The notes under the pieces were generated by a model. The model did no database searches, was not told the DNA's origin, and saw only the letters and a program-made list of their open reading frames with translations. Both the position numbers and the translations under genes were made by a program. Of a stretch of 64,000 bases of DNA, positions 58,990 through 64,000 are shown one piece after another (the stretch's first letter is position 1; each line of letters begins with the position of its first letter). Source of the DNA: Sinotaia quadrata (lineage: Eukaryota > Mollusca > Gastropoda > Architaenioglossa > Viviparidae); the NCBI GenBank assembly GCA_028829895.1, contig CM054181.1, positions 35,512,259-35,576,258 on the forward strand, in the 5' to 3' direction.

Positions 58990-59560
58990 TCAATTTACAC
59001 AATCTTGCAACAATTTCTTTATGCTGATACACACGCAGCATAAGAAATATAGCATCGATCAAAATTCACAAGTATAATGTACAACATAGTCAAATTAATG
59101 AACATAGGTTCAATTACATAAGCATTTTCCAATTCAAATCATAGATCAATAGCACACATGTAACAAATATTGAAGTCCATTCTTTCTTTATCCGTCAGTT
59201 AACTTAGAATAAGCTAACGATCTCCTTTATGACTGGACTCGAGTTATGTTCAAATTGAAAGTGATTAGAATAGAGTAATAGAGTACCTCTTCCACAAAGA
59301 AACTTCCAGTCTATCCCCATTGGATGAAATGTTATGAACAAGTGTGAGACTATTAGTCAGAAAATCTACTCATCCAGTTGCATCAGCAATTTCTATCATA
59401 TTCTCAACCCAAGTTGTTTACTCGAACTATGACACTTACAAAAAATACCTTCTTAAGGAGTGGCCAAGATCGGGTCACTTTGACAATTGTGTAACAATAA
59501 GGTAAGTTACTCCGCCACAGTGTCTCTACGTAATCTTTGTGTATTTAGCGTTTATATGTC
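58990..59560. other. intergenic DNA, nothing assigned
   Basis: An AT-rich spacer between minisatellites. No gene seen. Confidence 0.5.
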
Positions 59561-59599
59561 GCATGCACATCATTCATATGTGTTTTATTATGAATATGT

Positions 59600-59805
59600 G
59601 TGTGTGTTTAGCGTTTATATGTACAATGTTAATGTAACTATCAATGTATAGTGTTTTGTGTGTGATTTTCAGTGTTGTGTTTATGTGACCCTCTCTGCAT
59701 AGTGTTTAGGCTACATAGCCTTCTATAGAGCGTTTATGTGGACCTCTCTGCATAGTGTTTAGGCTACATAACCTTCTATAGAGCGTTTATGTGGGCCTCT
59801 ATATT
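59600..59805. repeat. degenerate GCGTTTATGTG-type repeat
   Basis: Two good copies of a unit of about 60 bp (GACCTCTCTGCATAGTGTTT, AGGCTACATAGCCTTCTATA, GAGCGTTTATGTG) with looser TTTAGCGTTTATATG copies to the left. Confidence 0.75.
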
Positions 59806-60039
59806 TATATCATTAAAAGTGTACTCTGTTCAGTGTTTATGTGGTACTTTGAATATCGAAAAATTTTCGTTGCCCTCTCGTAGTATGCGTAACCATCTGT
59901 GTACAATGTGTGTGGCCCTCCCTCTCTGCGTATACATATTACTTGAGTTGTCTCCGTGTTCAGTATTTTTTACCTTCTGTATATAGCGCTGGTTTATGTA
60001 ACCCTCAATTATAAGCCCTCTGATTATAATATTTATAGG

Positions 60040-60372
60040 GTGATTGTTTATATGGCCTTGTGATTATGTTTGTGTGGCCCTGTGATTAAGTTTGTGTGAT
60101 CCTGTAATTATGTTTGTGTGGCCCTGTAATTATATTTGTGTGGCCCTGTGATTATGTTTGTGTGGCCCTGTAATTATGTTTGTGTGGCCCTGTAATTATG
60201 TTTGTGTGGCCCTGTAATTATGTTTGTGTGGCCCTATAATTATATTTGTGTGGCCCTGTGATTATGTTTGTGTGGCCCGGTAATTATATTTGTGTGGCCC
60301 TGTAATTATGTTTGTGTGGCCCTGTGATTGTGTTTGTGTGGCCCTGTGATTATGTTTGTGTGTCCACGTGAT
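60040..60372. repeat. 22-bp minisatellite
   Basis: About 14 copies of GGCCCTGTAATTATGTTTGT plus GT, with A/G variants at two positions (GTAATT or GTGATT, ATGTTT or ATATTT). Confidence 0.92.
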
Positions 60373-60374
60373 TA

Positions 60375-61146
60375 GAGTATTTCCACATTATTTGTGGCAA
60401 TAGTAAATGAATCACCCCCGCCTACTGCAAGAGTTTGGTGAATAATGGATATTTTGTGCTTGTATTAAACTTTGCATAGTTCAACAAAAATCACGCTTAC
60501 TAGCCTGTTTCTTGGACATGTAAAAGAAAGATACCTGTATGAATGAGTGGCTATTTGCTCAAAACATATCGCTTTTTAGGTCACTGATCCAAACTTCCAC
60601 GTACTAACACTGCTTCGCCCCCTCCCGACCCCCCCTCCCAACACACACAAAAGTAAAATCAGAAAAATATTTTAAAAAAATATAACAAATAAACAGCAAA
60701 AGTTAATAAATAAATAAAACAGGAAAAAAAACACGAACACAAGAAAGTTTTTACCTACATGATGATATAAGTCCACAACAAATAAAGAAAACAAATTAAC
60801 AAACCAGTAAAAACAAAAATAAATTCCAACTTTTCTCCCCTTGAAGATGCATCAAGAGAAATAAGCGTTTTCCCTTCTTATGTATGTATATACTAGCTGC
60901 ACTGTATTATAAACAGGCAAACATTTTCCTTTTTCCTTGATACTAAAATTATCCTATAATAAAATATAATCCAGTCAATAAATGTCGGGAAGTTATTCTA
61001 CCTGCAGGGTCAGGCAGACGATCGTATTTGTCGTACCCTGTTTGGAGTATGTTATGCATCTATTATAGAGTAGAAAGTGTGAGAGTGTTAACTGTGTTTA
61101 TCACCCGATCATGTGAGTTTATGTTAGGGCAAAAAGTGGGAAGGGG
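60375..61146. other. intergenic DNA 3' of the ASB gene
   Basis: AT-rich DNA with a C-rich patch at 60610-60640. It must contain the ASB 3'UTR read leftwards, but I pick no single poly(A) site. Confidence 0.5.
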
Positions 61147-62788
61147 TTAATTGTGCTCATCATCCAGATCGCTTAGAAAGAGGTAGTCCCGTACAGGAGG
61201 AGGAAGAGGTAGTTGAGGTAAACTGCGATGCACATGTTGACCTAGATGATGACGAATCCATATGCGGCACATACAACGCAGCGACATGACACTTTGCGCG
61301 TGTTGCAGCCAGTGCTGCAAACCAGCCTGTCCGAACACTTCCACTGCTTCTGGCATCGCAAGGCTGTCACGCAAATGTCCGCGGTCATAGCCGGTGAGGA
61401 TGAACAGCTTGAGCACACAAACCAGCTTTCTAGAAAACGCCAGACTGACCGGGCACGCAGATCGAGGGAGATGATCCAAGCAGCGAAAAGTGTGGGCGTG
61501 GCTGTGAGCCCGAAGAAGTAACTTTACAATGTGCAGATGCTTGTTTGCGACAGCGTACCAAAGTGCACTGCGTCCCTCTGCGTCGCATGCATGGATGTCT
61601 ACGTCAGCAGCAATGAGATCTGGAATGCAGTCTACGTGACCTTTGTAAGCCAACAAATGCAAGGGCGTGCGGTGCAAAGGTGAAGTGGCAATGTTGACGT
61701 CACAGCGTCCCGTTTTAGCCAAGACGCACACCACACGAGACAGACCTTCTGAAGCGGCCATAAGCAGTGGAGTGTTGCCATCAGCGTCTACAACATTGAT
61801 GTTGGCACCGGCAGCCAGCAGGAGTTCCACGCCAGTGGCACTCTGGCAAGCATAATGGAGTGCAGTGCATCCGGCCTTGTCTGTTAGGTTTACTAGACAG
61901 CCGGCTTCCAGCAAGGCCTGTTGGCACACGCATATGCATAATCAATGTAGTTAGAAGACAAGACCAAATTTGCAAACTATTAAATTTAAGATGTATTCTA
62001 ATACTAATTTAAAACACTAGGCATTCATAAGTATAACTAAGTATTTATGCATTTAATGTGCATTTAATGATTGACTAAAGTGCTCACTGAAAAAACACCC
62101 AACTATAATAACAGTTTATTTTAAAAAATTAAATGAAATACTATAGGTACTACAATTGCTGTTAACTGATAAGTGTTAATGAATCACTTGCTTTACTGTA
62201 TTGGCTAACTCTGCTAAGTGTTAATGAATCACTTGCTTTGCTGTAGTGGCTAACTTTGCTCTGTGGAAATTTGATTGTGACATCATTTCGTGTGTCAGAG
62301 AATGAAAGAATGATTCTTAAATTCATTAGAATTTGTGCAGATTGACCTTGATTGCGCCGTAGCGCTTATTGCGTACAGCAAGTATCAAAGATGTGCTGCC
62401 AGTTGAGTCACGTGCATCCAGGTTGGCCCCATGCTCCACAAGCACCTGCACACACTCATCGTACCCCAGACGTGCTGCCGCGTGGAGCGCAGTGCTCCGT
62501 GCACTACAACGTAGGTCGATGACCCCCTGGGGCCCGGCTCGGGCTAACACTTGCACGGCCTCTGGTTGGTTGTGTATGACTGCGACGTAGAGTGCAGTGT
62601 TGCCGGTGTTGTCATGGACTTCTGTCAGCGTCACGTCTACTGCTAAAATTGCCAGCAACACTTCTACATGCCCAAGACGTGCAGCTGTGAAAAACGCATG
62701 CTGCATCTCACGACCGGAGACACTGTGCGGTGCAGCAAGAAACACGTTCACCATCCGCAAACTATTGGTTTGTACAGCTTTCAAAAAA
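61147..62788 (-). CDS. ankyrin repeat and SOCS box protein (ASB family), 3' part
   Basis: ASB proteins are substrate receptors of Cullin-5/Elongin-BC ubiquitin ligases. Two minus-strand exons, 62347-62788 and 61147-61917, join in frame (GCAATCAAG|GTCAAT donor, CCAACAG|GCC acceptor) and give about 404 residues. The upper exon opens with one base completing a codon (TGTTCCTAG acceptor), so the start exon lies further right, probably beyond the window. Seven or so ankyrin repeats can be read: GREMQHAFFTAARLGHVEVL, GNTALYVAVIHNQPEAVQVL, STALHAAARLGYDECVQVLV, GSTSLILAVRNKRYGAIKAL, GCTALHYACQ, GNTPLLMAASEGLSRVVCVL, RTPLHLLAYKGHVDCIPDLI and GRSALWYAVANKHLHIVKLL. The C-terminus is a SOCS box: a BC-box SLRCMCRIWIRHHL, then a Cul5-box LPQLPLPPPVRDYLFL. 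Third positions are GC-rich. The donor GTCAAT is weak but the frame across it is exact. Which ASB member it is cannot be told by reading. Confidence 0.9.
61918..62346 (-). other. ASB intron with a two-copy 45-bp repeat
   Basis: A 429-bp intron. Within it AAGTGTTAATGAATCACTTG, CTTTACTGTATTGGCTAACT, CTGCT occurs twice in tandem (starts at 62171 and 62216) with few changes. Confidence 0.8.
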
Positions 62789-62974
62789 CTAGGAACACAC
62801 ATATATTGAAACATGTAAATGATGTGTTATTTAAAATGAAGATTTAAAAGCTAGGATCACACATAGGCAGTACCACATGCAACATGAACCAGAATCTTCC
62901 AACATGAACTAATACACATGCTCAGTGACTGATCAGCACCTTGCTATTGCAATCGTTACAAGTCTAAAATCCAC

Positions 62975-63145
62975 GATACGCAGAACTGTAACCAAAACAG
63001 GCCACTTTTATGAGACTAATACCGTAGTGTGCAGAACAGTAACTAAAACAGGCCACATTATTTTATGAGACTAATTACCGTAGTGTACAGAACTGTAACC
63101 AAAACAGGCCACATTTATGAGACTAATTACCGTAGTGTGCAGACC
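62975..63145. repeat. about 51-56-bp tandem repeat, three copies
   Basis: The unit contains GCAGAACTGTAACCAAAACA, GGCCACATT and TTATGAGACTAATTACCGTA. Starts are near 62981, 63032 and 63088. Confidence 0.85.
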
Positions 63146-63214
63146 CAACTCTTTACGGCCACCAGTAATTCATTTCAGACCCAACTTCCATCCACTGAAT
63201 GATGTGAAAGTATT

Positions 63215-63430
63215 TATCTCTATGTTTCAGGGGAATATTGTTAGTGCAATTGTCTCTGCGATTCAGGGTATATTTTTATTGCAATTGTCTCTCTGATTCA
63301 GATGTGCTTTTAGTGCAATTGTCTCTATGATTCAAGCTGTTTTTAGTGCATTTGTGTATATGATTCACGGTATGTTTTTAATGCAGTTGTTTCTAAGATT
63401 TAGGATATGTTTTTAGTGCAGGTGTTTGTA
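63215..63430. repeat. about 45-bp tandem repeat, five copies
   Basis: The unit is near ATGATTCAGGGTATATTTTT, AGTGCAATTGTCTCT. Copies diverge progressively towards the right. Confidence 0.82.
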
Positions 63431-64000
63431 TGAAATTATGAGTCCAAACTGCCAGCCATCTTAAGTCAACTTAATTTTTCACCCCCCCCCCCCTTATTTT
63501 GATGAGCCAAACTTAATTCTGATTCAAACAGTCAATCAAATTTTATATCACCTTCTAAGAGTAACTTTGAGTTTTCTTACTCTTCTGCAACTCTAAAGCG
63601 AATATTTCATGGATAATAACAGTAACATTAACATTTCTCTTAATAAGACTGTTCTTGTACTTTGTGTGACGTCAGGAAGTTACACAGCAAAAGCGCAAGT
63701 AAATAAACTCTTCCAGGGTTCCTGCCACAAGTTTAAAATTATTTTCCAGACCAAAATTTTTAAAATTCTAGCTCTATACTGTGAACAGTACTAAATGATG
63801 AGAAAAAATTATAACCAAGATTCTGACGATACAATTAATATTTAAATTTTGAAAGACATTTAAAAGTAATTTTAAAAAATACCTACAAAATCTGAACATG
63901 TACAAATACAAAAGTCCATGAAAATGAATCAGTTGACATAGAAAGTTGTACATTCTAGTGAGGTTTGAAATATGAACTTAGAAATATTGAATATTTTTCG
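63431..64000. other. right edge, nothing assigned
   Basis: A C13-type run near 63481, then AT-rich DNA. It probably lies within an ASB intron or upstream region. No start exon was found. Confidence 0.5.

Noticed and set aside
60040..60372. CRISPR-like regular repeats
   Set aside because: The units are directly head-to-tail with no unique spacers and lie in animal nuclear DNA; these are minisatellites.

Overview
The window is nuclear DNA of an invertebrate animal. It is AT-rich, has short coding exons with GT-AG introns, and carries animal gene families (eIF1A, RCAN/calcipressin, an ASB-type ankyrin/SOCS-box protein). It also carries animal-type transposon remnants (Tigger, mariner, two kinds of hAT) and many mini- and microsatellites. 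The calcipressin C-terminus (QTRCPEYK then stop) and the style of transposon debris suggest an arthropod or chelicerate-like genome, but a mollusc or another invertebrate cannot be excluded by reading alone.

Layout. 0-0.3 kb: a possible first exon of an unrecognised minus-strand gene, with an E-box and a GC-box just upstream. 2.07-14.2 kb: a complete eIF1A gene (+), with five coding exons and a 3'UTR exon, and a 190-bp hAT MITE in intron 1. 14.2-20.9 kb: intergenic DNA with a 913-bp Tigger deletion derivative, a hAT-like tail and a gutted mariner. 20.9-29.6 kb: a complete RCAN gene (-) of four coding exons; its introns hold a ZBED5-like hAT pseudogene and a mariner-type MITE. 30-35 kb: dispersed repeats, a GC-richer probable promoter plus untranslated first exon (+), and one weak candidate exon. 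35-41.7 kb: alternating purine-pyrimidine microsatellites and three minisatellite arrays.

41.73-49.43 kb: a complete LTR retrotransposon. It has 1,693-bp LTRs with no difference found by eye, a 5-bp target duplication, a primer-binding-site candidate and a polypurine tract. It contains a single intact 997-codon ORF and no pol. It is the most unusual object in the window: it looks young, cannot encode its own reverse transcriptase, and carries seven CACGTG E-boxes in each LTR. 49.5-50.3 kb: a BED/hAT transposase fragment beside a repeat also seen at 30.2 kb. 51.6-55.1 kb: a two-coding-exon gene (+) for an unrecognised, roughly 180-residue multi-membrane-span protein, with minisatellites in its intron and 3'UTR. 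55-61 kb: a run of minisatellites. 61.1-62.8 kb: the last two coding exons of an ASB gene (-), with more minisatellites beyond.

The host genes are unrelated: translation initiation (eIF1A), calcineurin control (RCAN), an unknown membrane protein, and a Cullin-5 ubiquitin-ligase receptor (ASB). Nothing links them functionally. The window's character comes from transposons and tandem repeats. All exon limits and family calls come from reading the sequence; no database search or alignment program was run.
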